Positions 10,665 to 20,030 are shown, counted from the stretch's first letter. The stretch is 64,000 nucleotides of DNA from Microlunatus kandeliicorticis (GCF_014137855.1 NZ_JACGWT010000004.1:1-64000), one strand, 5' to 3'. Notes: a model not told the origin generated them from the sequence alone. Program-made: numbers and translations.

Positions 10665-11180
10665 GTGCTGATCGTGATGGCGGGCCTGCCGGGGGCCGGG
10701 AAGAGCCGGCTGGCCGACGACCTCGGGGCGGCGCTGGGCTGGCCGGTGCTCAGCGTCGACCCGGTCGAGTCGGCGATGTGGGCGGTCGGGATCGACCGCG
10801 ACCAGCCGACCGGGATCGCGGCCTACGTGGTGGTCGAGGTGCTGGCCGAGCACCAGCTGCGCCTGGGGTCGGGAGTGGTCGTCGACGCCGTCAACGACGT
10901 CCCCGAGGCCCGGGCCCAGTGGACCGGACTGGCCGACCGGACCGGTGCCGCGCTGGCCTGGGTCGAGGTCTTCTGCAGCGACGCGGACGTCCACCGGCAG
11001 CGGCTGGAGAGCCGGCGCCGCGACCTGCCGGTCGCGATGGAACCGAGCTGGGACAGCCTGCCCGCACGGGCCGAACGGCTGGCCGCCTGGACCGCGCCGC
11101 GGATCCGGGTCGACTCGCTCGACGACCCGGCCGCCAACCTGGCCGGAGTGCTCAGTGCCCTCGGCCGGACGGCCGGCTGA
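10665..11180 (+). CDS. P-loop kinase-like ATPase (AAA_33 type)
   Basis: 171 residues. Walker A GLPGAGKS at residues 7-14 near the N-terminus and a VVVDAVND strand at about residue 65 (Walker B position) give the single-domain kinase fold shared by zeta toxins, chloramphenicol phosphotransferase and polynucleotide kinase. The segment HRQRLESRRRDLP near residue 110 looks like the basic lid that contacts ATP phosphates. The phosphorylated substrate is unknown. GTG at 10665 is preceded by a GGGGAGGGGAGCGGAGC purine run. Its 3' end overlaps the convergent small membrane protein gene by 29 bases. Confidence 0.75.
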   Translation: MLIVMAGLPGAGKSRLADDLGAALGWPVLSVDPVESAMWAVGIDRDQPTGIAAYVVVEVLAEHQLRLGSGVVVDAVNDVPEARAQWTGLADRTGAALAWVEVFCSDADVHRQRLESRRRDLPVAMEPSWDSLPARAERLAAWTAPRIRVDSLDDPAANLAGVLSALGRTAG

Positions 11181-11451
11181 CGTCGTCGGTCGGGTTGGCC
11201 TCGGCGTGGCTCGCGTCCGGGTTCAACCGGCGCCAGAGCAGGAACAGCAGTCCCAGCACCAGCATCCCGATGCCCAGCCAGAGGTTGATGTTGATCCCGG
11301 CGGCCTTGGCGATCTCGGCCGGGGTGGTGACGAACCCGTAGATGATCAGGACCACCCCGTAGAAGGTGAACAGCCCCCCGATCAGCAGGCGGATGTCGAA
11401 CAGCTTCGAGGCCGCCGACTTCACGCCTTCGGACGTCTCCTGGTCGCTCAT
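11152..11451 (-). CDS. Small two-helix membrane protein, partner of the sodium symporter
   Basis: 99 residues with two hydrophobic helices (about residues 22-42 and 56-75) joined by a short loop, then an acidic/His-rich tail. ATG at 11451 has AGGAG eight bases upstream. It lies 26 bases after the stop of the symporter gene and on the same strand, so it is very probably co-transcribed and may be a subunit or stability factor, as small proteins often are next to SSS transporters. No enzymatic motif is present. Confidence 0.7.
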   Translation of the reverse strand: MSDQETSEGVKSAASKLFDIRLLIGGLFTFYGVVLIIYGFVTTPAEIAKAAGININLWLGIGMLVLGLLFLLWRRLNPDASHAEANPTDDVSRPSGRGH

Positions 11452-11477
11452 GGTGCTTCTCCTCTCGGCGGTCGGGC

Positions 11478-13148
11478 TCAGACGAAGATGATCGACAGGA
11501 CGACGACGAGACCGAGGGCGGTGAAGCCGAGCAGCTTCGGCGACTCCCACCAGCGCCGGACGTGGCCCTCGTGCGGGTCCCCGGCGTCGGGGTCGGGCAC
11601 GCCCCAGATCAGGCCCTTGAGCTCGCTCAGCGGCTTCGGCGGGGTCACCAGCGTGACCAGCACCGTGACCACGGCGTCGACCACGAACGCGGTGATCGCG
11701 CCGTAGAAGTTGAGCATCTGGGCGTTGATGTCCTTGCTGGTGTCGCCGCCCGGGTAGAAGTAGGCGATGTTCGGACCGATCAGGTACTGGAAGGCCAGCG
11801 CGGCGAAGAAGCCGGTCACCAGACCGAAGAAGCCGCCCCACGGGCTGGTGCGTTTCCAGAACAGCGCGATCAGGAAGGTGGCGAACACCGGCGCGTTGAA
11901 GAAGCTGAACAGCGTCTGGATGTAGTTCATGATGTTGCTGAACTGCGACGCGATGAACGCCGTCCCGATGCCGATCACGATGCCGACGACCGTGACGATC
12001 CGGCCCACGTTGAGGTAGTACCCGTCCGGCATGTGCTTGCGGATGTAGGTCTGCCAGATGTCGTAGGTGAAGACGGTGTTGAACGAGCTGACGTTGGCCG
12101 CCATGCCGGCCATGAACGCGGCCAGCAGACCGGCCAGGGCGATGCCCAGGGTGCCGTTCGGCAGGTACTTGTTCATCAGCAGCGGGATGGCGTCGTTGTA
12201 GGTGGTGTTGCCCTCGCCGAACTTCGGGATCACCGCCACCGCGATCAGGCCCGGGATGATGGTCAGCGCCGGGATGAAGATCTTCGGGAAGGCGCCGATC
12301 AGCGGCGTCCGCTCGGCCGCCGACAGGTTCTTGGCCGACAGCGCCCGCTGCACCTCGGTGAAGTTCGTCGTCCAGTAACCGAAGGACAGCACGAAGCCCA
12401 GACCCATCACGATGCCGATCCAGTCACCGAGCGGGTTGGTCCAGCTGCCGACCGCGGTGCCGCCCCACGACGACAGCCCGGGCTCGCCGAGACGGCTCGC
12501 GCGGATCTTGCTCTCCAACCCGGACCAGCCGCCGACGTCGGTCAGGCCGATGATCACCACCGGGATCAGCCCGGCGATGATCACGAAGAACTGCAGCACC
12601 TCGTTGTAGATCGCCCCCGACAGACCGCCCAGGGTGATGTAGGCGAGCACGAAGCCGGCCGAGACGACGATCGAGACCCACTGCGGCCAGCCGAGCAGCG
12701 CCTGGATGATCAGCGACAGCGCGTAGAGGTTGACGCCGGCGGTGAGCACCGAAGCGGCGGCGAAGGTCAACGCGTTCCAGAGGTGGGTCGGCCGGTTGAA
12801 CCGCCGTCGCAGCCACTCGGGCACACTGCGGACCTTCGACCCGTAGTAGAACGGCATCATCACGAGGCCGAGGAAGACCATCGCGGGTACGGCGCCGATC
12901 CAGTAGAAGTGCACGGTCGAGATGCCGTACTGGGCACCGTTGGCGGCCATGCCGAGGATCTCGATCGCGCCGAGGTTGGCCGAGATGAACGCCAGCCCGG
13001 TGACCCAGGCAGGCAGTGACCGCCCGGAGAGCAGGAAGTCCTCGCTGGTGGCCACCGCCCGGCGGGCCAGGATGCCGATCGCGACGACCAGCGCGAAGTA
13101 GACGAGCAGAATGCCGTAGTCGACGAAGTTAACGTCGAGACGGGTCAT
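11478..13148 (-). CDS. Sodium:solute symporter family transporter
   Basis: 556 residues with about 13-14 hydrophobic helices, the topology and length of the SSS/SGLT family. The first helix carries DYGILLVYFALVVAIGI; EDFLLSGRSLPAWVTGL, in the first loop and second helix, is the family hallmark, and GLSGAIYNEVLQFF fits the fifth-sixth helix region of SGLT-like members. These proteins use sodium to import sugars, amino acids or related solutes; the closest resemblance I see is to sugar symporters, but the substrate is not decided. The ATG follows a perfect AAGGAGGT Shine-Dalgarno sequence (13153-13160 on the minus strand), so strong translation is expected. Confidence 0.9.
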   Translation of the reverse strand: MTRLDVNFVDYGILLVYFALVVAIGILARRAVATSEDFLLSGRSLPAWVTGLAFISANLGAIEILGMAANGAQYGISTVHFYWIGAVPAMVFLGLVMMPFYYGSKVRSVPEWLRRRFNRPTHLWNALTFAAASVLTAGVNLYALSLIIQALLGWPQWVSIVVSAGFVLAYITLGGLSGAIYNEVLQFFVIIAGLIPVVIIGLTDVGGWSGLESKIRASRLGEPGLSSWGGTAVGSWTNPLGDWIGIVMGLGFVLSFGYWTTNFTEVQRALSAKNLSAAERTPLIGAFPKIFIPALTIIPGLIAVAVIPKFGEGNTTYNDAIPLLMNKYLPNGTLGIALAGLLAAFMAGMAANVSSFNTVFTYDIWQTYIRKHMPDGYYLNVGRIVTVVGIVIGIGTAFIASQFSNIMNYIQTLFSFFNAPVFATFLIALFWKRTSPWGGFFGLVTGFFAALAFQYLIGPNIAYFYPGGDTSKDINAQMLNFYGAITAFVVDAVVTVLVTLVTPPKPLSELKGLIWGVPDPDAGDPHEGHVRRWWESPKLLGFTALGLVVVLSIIFV

Positions 13149-13296
13149 GAGGACCTCCTTGCCCCAGCCTGAGAGCGGCCGAACAGCCTGACCCTAGGGC
13201 AAGATCATCCGCGCGAACAGGGCACCCCGTGATCGCCGTCGTGCGTGTCGCCGGGCGGTCGGTGGGTCCGCCCGTCGCGAGGGTGCGGCTCGCGGC

Positions 13297-13767
13297 TCAG
13301 GCCGACAGGTCGAGCGCCTCGCGCAGCCGGCGGGCGTAGTCGGCGGCCTCGCCCTCGGCGTAGCGGGTTCGGGGCCAGAAGAAACCCCGCAGCCCGTCCT
13401 TGCGGACCCGCGGCACCACGTGCAGGTGCAGGTGCGGCACCGACTGGCTGACCACGGTGTTGATCGCCGAGAAGCTGCCCTCGGCGCCGAGCGCGCGCTG
13501 CTGCGCCCGGGTCACCGCGCGGGCTGCCGCGAGCAACGGACCGGTCAGGGTGTCCGGGCAGTCGAGCAGGTCGTCGACGTGGACGACCGGGCAGACCAGC
13601 ACGTGGCCCTTGAAGACCGGGTGGTGGTCGAGGAAGCCGATCAGCGCGTCGGTGCGGAACACCACCGCGGCCTCGAGCTCGCTGCGGACGATCCGGCAGA
13701 CGACGTCCTGGTGGAGCTCGGCTGCCTGCTCGCCTGCCTGTGCGCGTGTCAGGTCGGGACCGGTCAC
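13297..13767 (-). CDS. HIT-family nucleotide hydrolase
   Basis: 156 residues, a single HIT domain. The histidine triad HLHLHVVP sits at about residues 111-118, with the middle histidine acting as the nucleophile in this family; the N-terminal FKGHVLVCP strand is also typical. HIT proteins hydrolyse AMP-linked or dinucleoside polyphosphate substrates; the substrate here is not known. GTG start at 13767, divergent from the carotenoid-type methyltransferase; no -10 box is seen close to it. Confidence 0.9.
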   Translation of the reverse strand: MTGPDLTRAQAGEQAAELHQDVVCRIVRSELEAAVVFRTDALIGFLDHHPVFKGHVLVCPVVHVDDLLDCPDTLTGPLLAAARAVTRAQQRALGAEGSFSAINTVVSQSVPHLHLHVVPRVRKDGLRGFFWPRTRYAEGEAADYARRLREALDLSA

Positions 13768-14077
13768 CCGGCCACGCTCTCACGCCGACCCCTGTGCCAG
13801 CCGGTTAGGCTGGCGACACGGAGAGGGGACCGCCGGCGCGACGCCGAGGCGGCGCGAGGAAGGACCACCGAGATCGGCCCAGAGCAGACGTCGGCGTGCG
13901 CCGGTGCCCGCACCCGCCCGCAGCGTCGCCGTCCGAGGGGTCGACACCGCCCGTGACCCACCCGATCCGCAGCCTGCCCACCGGCAGCCTGCCCACCTGC
14001 ACCCTGCGTGCCCGGCCGGAGGCTGCCCCGTCGGGCACCGTGCGGCCGGGGAGCCCGCCGAAGGAAGGGGCCACCCG
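13768..14077. promoter_or_regulatory. 310-bp gene-free region before the methyltransferase; possible long 5' leader
   Basis: A TAGGCT box at 13806-13811 on the plus strand would start a transcript near 13818, giving a leader of about 260 bases before the ATG at 14078. The stretch holds G/C-rich inverted motifs and a short direct repeat (CAGCCTGCCCACC, near 13971 and 13986). I recognise no known riboswitch. Short open frames in it have poor composition and are not called. Confidence 0.4.
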
Positions 14078-14848
14078 ATGACCGCACCGACGCGGGCCGT
14101 GCCGACCACCGACCTCCGCCCCGGCCTCACCGGCCGGGTCCGGGAGAGCTTCGATAAGGCGGCCCGGCGCTACGACCTGATGGTCGCGCTCAACCCCGGC
14201 TACCACCGGCACCTGCGCCAGGCGGCCACCGCGCTGATCGAGAAGCTGCCGGCCGGACGCTCGCTCCGGCTGGCCGACCTGGGCTGCGGCTCGGGTGCCT
14301 CGACCCGCGCGCTGCTCGACAGCCACCCGGCCCCGGACCGGGTCGAGATCGTCGGGGTGGACGCCTCCTCGGGGATGCTCGCCGAGGCGGCGGCCAAGAG
14401 CTGGCCGGCGGGGGTGAGCTTCCACCACGGGCTGGCCGAGGACGTGGCCGTCCGCCGCGCCGAGTGGGGCCTGGGCCGGCTCCGTGACGGGGTGCTGGCC
14501 GCCTACCTGTTCCGCAACGTGGCCGACCGCGACGCGACGCTGGCCGCGGTGCACGCGGTGATCCGGCCCGGCGGCTACCTGGTCACCCAGGAGTACTCGG
14601 TGGCCGACCGACCGGCCGCCCGGCGGGTGTTCAGCCTGGTGTGCTGGCTGGTGGTGATCCCGCTCAGCCTGCTCACCTCGGGCCGCAGCTCGATCTACCG
14701 CTACCTGTGGCAGAGCGTGCTCGACTTCGACTCGGTCGAGCGGTTCTGCGAACGGCTGACCCGGGCCGGGTTCGTCGACGTCGAGGTCCGCACCGTCGGC
14801 GGCTGGCAACGCAACATCCTGCACACCTTCCGGGCGCGGCGACCGTGA
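14078..14848 (+). CDS. Class I SAM-dependent methyltransferase of the carotenoid block (possibly CrtT-like)
   Basis: 256 residues. The SAM-binding motif LADLGCGSGAS lies near residue 70 and the motif VDASSGMLAEA about 30 residues later, as in UbiE/MenG-like enzymes; YDLMVALNPGYHRHLR at the N-terminus also resembles that group. It is translationally coupled (GTGA overlap) to the crtU-like gene. In Streptomyces griseus a methyltransferase gene, crtT, sits beside crtU and crtY, so a role in carotenoid tailoring is suggested by context only. A quinone methyltransferase role is the alternative. The ATG has GAAGGAAGGGG upstream. Confidence 0.75.
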   Translation: MTAPTRAVPTTDLRPGLTGRVRESFDKAARRYDLMVALNPGYHRHLRQAATALIEKLPAGRSLRLADLGCGSGASTRALLDSHPAPDRVEIVGVDASSGMLAEAAAKSWPAGVSFHHGLAEDVAVRRAEWGLGRLRDGVLAAYLFRNVADRDATLAAVHAVIRPGGYLVTQEYSVADRPAARRVFSLVCWLVVIPLSLLTSGRSSIYRYLWQSVLDFDSVERFCERLTRAGFVDVEVRTVGGWQRNILHTFRARRP

Positions 14849-16503
14849 GCGCCCGCACCCGCGCCGGGTGGCGTCCCGGCCGCGACCCGCGCGCGGTCCG
14901 GCACCCGGGTCCCTTCGCCGCCGGCGACGGACGTCGGTCTGCCGGCCGGTCGCGGCACGTCGTGGTGGTCGGCGGCGGGATCGCCGGTCTGGCCGCGGCC
15001 ACCGCGCTCGCCGAGGCCGGCGTCGCCGTCACCGTGCTCGAGCGCGAGCACCAGCTCGGCGGCCGGGTCGGCGCCTGGTCGGTGGACACCGCGCCGGGCG
15101 AGCCGCCCCGGACCATGAGCCGCGGCTTCCACGCCTTCTTCCGGCAGTACTACAACCTGCGCGCGCTGCTGCGCCGGACCGATCCGGCGCTCGAGCGGCT
15201 GGTGCCGGTCGAGGACTACCCGCTCACGTCGTCCGCGGGTTACACCGACAGCTTCACCGGGATCCCGCGGACCCCGCCGCTCAACCTGATCAGCTTCGTC
15301 GCCCAGAGCCCGAGCTTCACCGCGCGCGACCTGGCCCGGGTCGACGTCGGCGCCGCGCTCGAGCTGCTCGACGTCGACTTCCCGGCCACCTTCGGTCGCT
15401 ACGACGGCGAGAGCGCCGCCGCCTTCCTCGACCGGCTGCGGTTCCCGCCGGCCGCGCGGCACCTGGCGCTCGAGGTGTTCGCCCGCAGCTTCTTCGCCGA
15501 CCCGCGCGAGTTCTCCGCCGGCGAGCTGGTGGCGATGTTCCACACCTACTTCCTCGGCTCGGCCGAGGGCCTGCTGTTCGACGTCCCCGACGACGACTAC
15601 GACACCGCGCTGTGGGCGCCGCTCGGCCGTTACCTGGCCGGGCTCGGCGTCCGGGTGCGGACCGGGACCACCGCCACGTCGATCGCCTTCCGCGGTGATC
15701 CGGCCGGCGAGCCCGACGGGCCGGCGGGGGCCGTCGTCGAGCTGGACGGGGGCGAGCGGATCGAGGCCGACGCCGTCGTGCTCGCCGCCGACCCGGTGAC
15801 CACCCAAACGCTGGCCGCCGGCGCCACCGGGGTCCGCGCCGGGGCGCGCCCGGATGCGGTCGACGACTGGCACGACCGGCTCGAGCGGCTCCGGCCGGCC
15901 CCACCGTTCGCTGTCTGGCGTCGCTGGCTGGACCGGCCCGTAGCCGCGTCGCGGCCGCCGTTCGTCGGGACCAGCGGGTTCGGCCCGCTCGACAACGTCA
16001 CCGTGCTCCAGCGCTTCGAGGCCGGCGCCCGCCGTTGGGTGTCCGAGACCGGGGGAGCGGTGGTCGAGCTGCACGCCTACGCCGCGCCGGTCGGCGACGG
16101 GTCGGAGGCCGCGATCGCCGCGCTCCGCGACAGCATGTGGACCGAGGCGGCCCGGGTCTACCCCGAGCTGGCGGAGACCCGCGCGCTGGCCGAGGAGTGG
16201 CTGCTGCTGGGCGACTGCCCGATGATCGGCACCGAGCCGTGGGTGTCGCGTCCGGGCGTCAGCACCCCCGACCCGCGGCTGCTGCTGGCCGGTGACGGGA
16301 TCCGCTGCGAGCTGCCGGTCGCGCTGATGGAGCGGGCCGCGACCACCGGGTTCCAGGCTGCCAACACCCTGCTCGCGGGGTGGGGACGTCCGGGCCAGGA
16401 CCTGTGGAGCGTGCCCACCGGCGCACGGCACCGGGTCTCGGCCCCGCTCCGGCGCGCGATGGACCGCACCCGGCGGGTCCGGACCCGGAGCGTGACCGGC
16501 TAG
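14845..16503 (+). CDS. crtU: FAD-dependent carotenoid desaturase/methyltransferase, CrtU/CruE-like
   Basis: 552 residues. After a basic N-terminal lead the FAD-binding motif VVVGGGIAGLAAATAL begins near residue 35, followed by a VLEREHQLGGR strand. The motif SRGFHAFFRQYYNLR near residue 93 is characteristic of isorenieratene synthase (CrtU), which turns the beta-rings of beta-carotene into aromatic rings with methyl migration; phytoene desaturases lack it. A C-terminal LLLAGDGIRCELPVALMERA segment closes the FAD site. Start GTG overlaps the methyltransferase stop. The gene converges with the Rieske gene with only 4 bases between the stops. Aromatisation requires a cyclised substrate, yet no lycopene cyclase is in the window. 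Confidence 0.8.
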   Translation: MSARTRAGWRPGRDPRAVRHPGPFAAGDGRRSAGRSRHVVVVGGGIAGLAAATALAEAGVAVTVLEREHQLGGRVGAWSVDTAPGEPPRTMSRGFHAFFRQYYNLRALLRRTDPALERLVPVEDYPLTSSAGYTDSFTGIPRTPPLNLISFVAQSPSFTARDLARVDVGAALELLDVDFPATFGRYDGESAAAFLDRLRFPPAARHLALEVFARSFFADPREFSAGELVAMFHTYFLGSAEGLLFDVPDDDYDTALWAPLGRYLAGLGVRVRTGTTATSIAFRGDPAGEPDGPAGAVVELDGGERIEADAVVLAADPVTTQTLAAGATGVRAGARPDAVDDWHDRLERLRPAPPFAVWRRWLDRPVAASRPPFVGTSGFGPLDNVTVLQRFEAGARRWVSETGGAVVELHAYAAPVGDGSEAAIAALRDSMWTEAARVYPELAETRALAEEWLLLGDCPMIGTEPWVSRPGVSTPDPRLLLAGDGIRCELPVALMERAATTGFQAANTLLAGWGRPGQDLWSVPTGARHRVSAPLRRAMDRTRRVRTRSVTG

Positions 16504-16507
16504 CGGC

Positions 16508-17557
16508 TCAGCCCGGGAACTCGCCGCGGCGGCGCAGCTCGTAGCGCCGCTCGGCGTAGGCGAGGTCGTCGACCCACAGCTGGCCCTGGGTGCGCTGCAC
16601 CGCCGGACGCAGCAGCGGGCTCAGCCACTTCGCCACCCGGAACCCGGGCCGGTCGGAGTAGGCGATCGTCGCCTCGGTCATCATCGTCCGGGCCCGGCCG
16701 CGCTCGTCCGTGCCGAGCGGGGTGGCGTGGGTCTCGACCACGCTGCCCGCGCCCTCGCCGTCGACGATGGTCATCACGATGGTGCGGGTGTCCGGGCAGG
16801 TGAACTCCGCCCGCACGGGGACGCCGTAGGTCCGGCTCAGCCGGAAGGTGACGTCGACGGTGAGGGTGTCGTCGTCGCTGGCCGCGTCGTCCACCTCGAG
16901 GTGGCTGAAGCTGTACGGGTGGAACCAGGCGCCGTGCCAGGGGTCCAGCCGGTTGGCGATGACGTCGTCGGGCTCGCAGATCCCCGGGCGACTGACCACC
17001 GCGGCCAGGGACCGGTCCAGCGGGGGCCGGGCCGGGAGCCTCGGGGCGTCGGTCTCGGTCTCACCCGCGGTCGGCAGCTGGACCCAGATCAGCACGCCGT
17101 CGTCGTAGGCCCGGTAGGGCGACCAGGTCGGGTCGCCGTCCCGGGTCAGTGCCAGCCCGTGCCAGCGGCAGTAGAGCGTTCCCTCGGCGACCACGCAGTC
17201 GGTCATCAGCGCGCCGAGGTGCGGGCAGGCGCCCGGACCGGCGACCAGACCGCCGCCGGGCCCGGTCGCCGCGTCGGCCGACGGGGGACGGGTGTCGCGG
17301 AAGAAGACGACCTCGCGACCGCCCACGGTGCGGGTGATCGAGCGCTCGGCGGGCACGTCGCCGCTCTTGCCGGCCACGTACCACCCGCCCGAGTTCTGCT
17401 GCAGGGCGGTCTCGAGCGCTCGGGCGATCCGGCCCGGTTTGGCCTGCCGCCAGCTCGGGGCCATCTGCGGTTCGGCCGGCTGCGGGATCCGCCGGATCGG
17501 GTTGCGGGCGGCGACCTCGCGACGGACCGTCTCGGCGACCCGCCGACCGGGGCTCAC
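16508..17557 (-). CDS. Rieske 2Fe-2S domain protein (DUF5914-type, CruH-like)
   Basis: 349 residues. The N-terminal half has a Rieske cluster motif: CPHLGA, then CRWHG 16 residues later, giving the two Cys and two His that ligate the 2Fe-2S centre. The C-terminal half is a ligand-binding-like domain without the mononuclear iron triad I would expect of a ring-hydroxylating dioxygenase alpha subunit, though I cannot rule one out by eye. In cyanobacteria a Rieske protein, CruH, acts with CruE on aromatic carotenoids; the pairing with a CrtU-like gene suggests an analogous role. The GTG start overlaps the crtB stop, so it is the last gene of the idi-crtE-crtI-crtB operon. Confidence 0.8.
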   Translation of the reverse strand: MSPGRRVAETVRREVAARNPIRRIPQPAEPQMAPSWRQAKPGRIARALETALQQNSGGWYVAGKSGDVPAERSITRTVGGREVVFFRDTRPPSADAATGPGGGLVAGPGACPHLGALMTDCVVAEGTLYCRWHGLALTRDGDPTWSPYRAYDDGVLIWVQLPTAGETETDAPRLPARPPLDRSLAAVVSRPGICEPDDVIANRLDPWHGAWFHPYSFSHLEVDDAASDDDTLTVDVTFRLSRTYGVPVRAEFTCPDTRTIVMTIVDGEGAGSVVETHATPLGTDERGRARTMMTEATIAYSDRPGFRVAKWLSPLLRPAVQRTQGQLWVDDLAYAERRYELRRRGEFPG

Positions 17558-18555
17558 CGGGCGCTCCCCTCGGCGGCGGGCAGGGAGCGCCCGGCACCCG
17601 CGCCGTCGCCGGTCGGGCGGCGGACCCCGGTGACCATCACCCGGGCGGCCGTCAGCGCCTTGCGCCAGGTCGGCACCCGGACGCGGGCGGCGAACACGTC
17701 GTAGTCGGCGCGCTCGATCCGGTCGAGGATCCGGGCGTAGAGGATCCGGGCCGCGCCGACGCAGCGGTTCGACCGCGGCGGGAGCAGGGCGAGCCCCTGG
17801 TCGGCGTGGGCGTAGAGCTCGCGGTTGCGGGCGATCTCGAAGCTCATCAGCGCCCGCCACGCCGGGGTGACCCGACGGCCGCGGACCGACGGGTCGGCCA
17901 GCGCCTCGGGATCGACGCCGAACCGTTCGAGGTCGTCGGTCGGGACGTAGATCCGCCCGCGGTCGAGGTCCTCGCCGACGTCGCGGAGGAAGTTGGTCAG
18001 CTGGAAGGCCAGCCCGAGCGAGCGGGCCGGGGCGAACGCCGCCGAATCGAGCGGCTCGAGCACCGGCAGCATCATCTCGCCGATCACCGCCGCCGACCCC
18101 TCCATGTAGCCGCAGAGGTCGTCCCAGGTGCGGTAGCGGGTGGTGGTGAGGTCCATCGCCATGGCGCCGAAGAACCGGTCGAAGCACTCGGGCTCGATCC
18201 GGCGCTCGCGGACGGTGTGGGCCACCGCGGCGAGCACCGGGTCGGGGCTGGTGCCGGTGTCGACGGCGGTCCGGAAGTCGGCGGCGAAGCCCTCGAGCAG
18301 GGCGCGGGTCTCGTCGGTGGTCCGGGACCGGGCGGCCGCGTCGTCGACGATGTCGTCGGCCAGCCGGCACAGGGCGTAGACGGCGTGCACGTCGCGACGG
18401 CGTTCGGGCCGGAGCAGCAGCGCACCCCACCGGTAGGTGGTGCCGTAGCGGGTGGTCAGCTCGGCGCAGCGCCGGTAGCCCTCGACCAGGTGCGGGTCGC
18501 TCAGCGGCTCGGTGGACTTCCGGGACGGGTGCGACGAGGTGTTCAGGCCGGTCAC
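17554..18555 (-). CDS. crtB: Phytoene synthase
   Basis: 333 residues. It condenses two geranylgeranyl diphosphates to phytoene at the membrane surface. The two aspartate-rich Mg-binding motifs are visible: LADDIVDD near residue 70 and RDVGEDLDRGRIYVP near residue 195, the latter being the squalene/phytoene synthase signature. Length is usual for bacterial CrtB. GTG start overlaps the crtI stop by 4 bases and the stop overlaps the Rieske start by 4, indicating translational coupling along the operon. Confidence 0.95.
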   Translation of the reverse strand: MTGLNTSSHPSRKSTEPLSDPHLVEGYRRCAELTTRYGTTYRWGALLLRPERRRDVHAVYALCRLADDIVDDAAARSRTTDETRALLEGFAADFRTAVDTGTSPDPVLAAVAHTVRERRIEPECFDRFFGAMAMDLTTTRYRTWDDLCGYMEGSAAVIGEMMLPVLEPLDSAAFAPARSLGLAFQLTNFLRDVGEDLDRGRIYVPTDDLERFGVDPEALADPSVRGRRVTPAWRALMSFEIARNRELYAHADQGLALLPPRSNRCVGAARILYARILDRIERADYDVFAARVRVPTWRKALTAARVMVTGVRRPTGDGAGAGRSLPAAEGSAR

Positions 18556-20030
18556 CGGCCCACCGGCAGGTAGTCGCGGACCCGTTCGGCCGCGAGCTTG
18601 CCCGAGATCAGGACCATCGGCACGCCCACGCCGGGCACCGTACCCGAACCGGCGAACACCAGGCCCGGCAACCGCTTCTCGACGTTCGGCGGCCGGAACG
18701 GGCCGGTCTGGGCGAAGGTGTGGGCCAGCGCGAACGGCGTCCCGGCGGCCATCCCCTGGGCCTGCCAGTCGAGCGGGGTCACCAGCTCCTCGGTGACCAC
18801 CTCGGCCGGGTAGCCGGAGGTCTCCAGGAAGCGGTGCAGCCGGTCGCGCATCGGGGCGGCCTCGGTCGTCCAGTCGACGACACCGTCGAGGTTCGGCACC
18901 GGTTCGAGGACGAAGTAGGTCGAGCACCCCTCCGGGGCCTGGGCCGGGTCGTCGAGGGTCGGGATGGTGACCAGCCGCGACGGGTCGGGCATCAGGCGGC
19001 CCTGGTCGATCAGCGCGGTGAACGCGTCGTTCCAGTCCTCGCCGAAGTGGATGTTGTGGTGGGCGGTCGGCGGCTGCGGGACGCCGCGGACGCCGACGTG
19101 CCAGACCACCGCAGAGGGGGAGTAGCGGGCCTTGCGGACCGCGCGCGGCGGGGTCAGGTCGGCCAGCAGGGCGCGGTAGGCGGTGGGCAGGTCCAGGGTG
19201 CAGACCACGGCGTCGGCGGCGAGCCGCTCGCCGTCGGCCAGCCGCACTCCGGCGGCCCGACCGGTCGGGCTGCGCAGGATCTCGCTGACCTCGGACTCGT
19301 AGCGGAACTCGGTGCCCGCCTTCTCGGCCGCGGTCGCGAGCGCCTCGGGGATGGCGTGCATGCCGCCCTCGGGGTACCAGACGCCCTCGATGCTGTCCAT
19401 GTAGGTGATCACCGCGTAGAGGCTGAGCGCGGTCTCGGGCGGCAGCCCGGCGTAGAGCGCCTGGAAGCTGAACAGCCGCTGCAGCCGCGGGTCGCGGAAC
19501 CGGCGTCGCACCTCGGGCCCCAGCCGCCCGAACGCGCGCAGCCGGAGCAGCGCGGCCGCCGCCGACGGGCGCGAGGCCAGGCCGAGGGGGGAGTCGAAGT
19601 TGCGGTCGATGAAGTTCGGCATCTCGATCGCATAGAGCCGGCGCAGCCAGCCGACGAAGTCGACGAACGCGTCCGCGTCGTCGGTCCCGCAGGTCTCGGC
19701 GATCTCGGCCCGCATCGCCTCGACGCCGTGCCGGACGAAGATCGTGCTGCCGTCGGCGAAGCACCCGCGGTAGGCGGTCTCCAGCCGGCGCATCGGGAGC
19801 AGGTCGTCGATCGACTGGCCGGCGCTGCCGATCGCGTCGGCGACGAGGTCGCGCATGGTCAGTACCGAGGGACCGGTGTCGAAGGAGAACCCGTCGCGCT
19901 GGAGCAGCCCGTTCCGGCCGCCGGGGCGGTCGTCGCGCTCGACCACGGTCACCCGGTAGCCCTGGCCGCTCAGCCGGCAGGCGGCGGAGAGCCCGGCCAG
20001 CCCGGCTCCGATGACGACGACGTGGTTCAT
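18552..20030 (-). CDS. crtI: Phytoene desaturase (CrtI family)
   Basis: 492 residues, the standard CrtI length. The N-terminal FAD-binding motif VVIGAGLAGLSAACRL starts at residue 4, with VERDDRPGGRNG following; the C-terminal signature around PGVGVPMVLISGKLAAE matches the bacterial-type phytoene dehydrogenase motif. It introduces double bases into phytoene, usually ending at lycopene; the number of desaturations cannot be read from sequence. ATG at 20030. It is separated from crtE by 175 bases, the only long gap in the operon, which begins with a GC-rich inverted repeat at 20192-20205. Confidence 0.95.
   Translation of the reverse strand: MNHVVVIGAGLAGLSAACRLSGQGYRVTVVERDDRPGGRNGLLQRDGFSFDTGPSVLTMRDLVADAIGSAGQSIDDLLPMRRLETAYRGCFADGSTIFVRHGVEAMRAEIAETCGTDDADAFVDFVGWLRRLYAIEMPNFIDRNFDSPLGLASRPSAAAALLRLRAFGRLGPEVRRRFRDPRLQRLFSFQALYAGLPPETALSLYAVITYMDSIEGVWYPEGGMHAIPEALATAAEKAGTEFRYESEVSEILRSPTGRAAGVRLADGERLAADAVVCTLDLPTAYRALLADLTPPRAVRKARYSPSAVVWHVGVRGVPQPPTAHHNIHFGEDWNDAFTALIDQGRLMPDPSRLVTIPTLDDPAQAPEGCSTYFVLEPVPNLDGVVDWTTEAAPMRDRLHRFLETSGYPAEVVTEELVTPLDWQAQGMAAGTPFALAHTFAQTGPFRPPNVEKRLPGLVFAGSGTVPGVGVPMVLISGKLAAERVRDYLPVGR

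Noticed and set aside
13896-14081. 61-residue plus-strand frame before the methyltransferase
   Set aside because: Low-complexity Pro/Ser/Thr sequence caused by a short direct repeat; no ribosome binding site.
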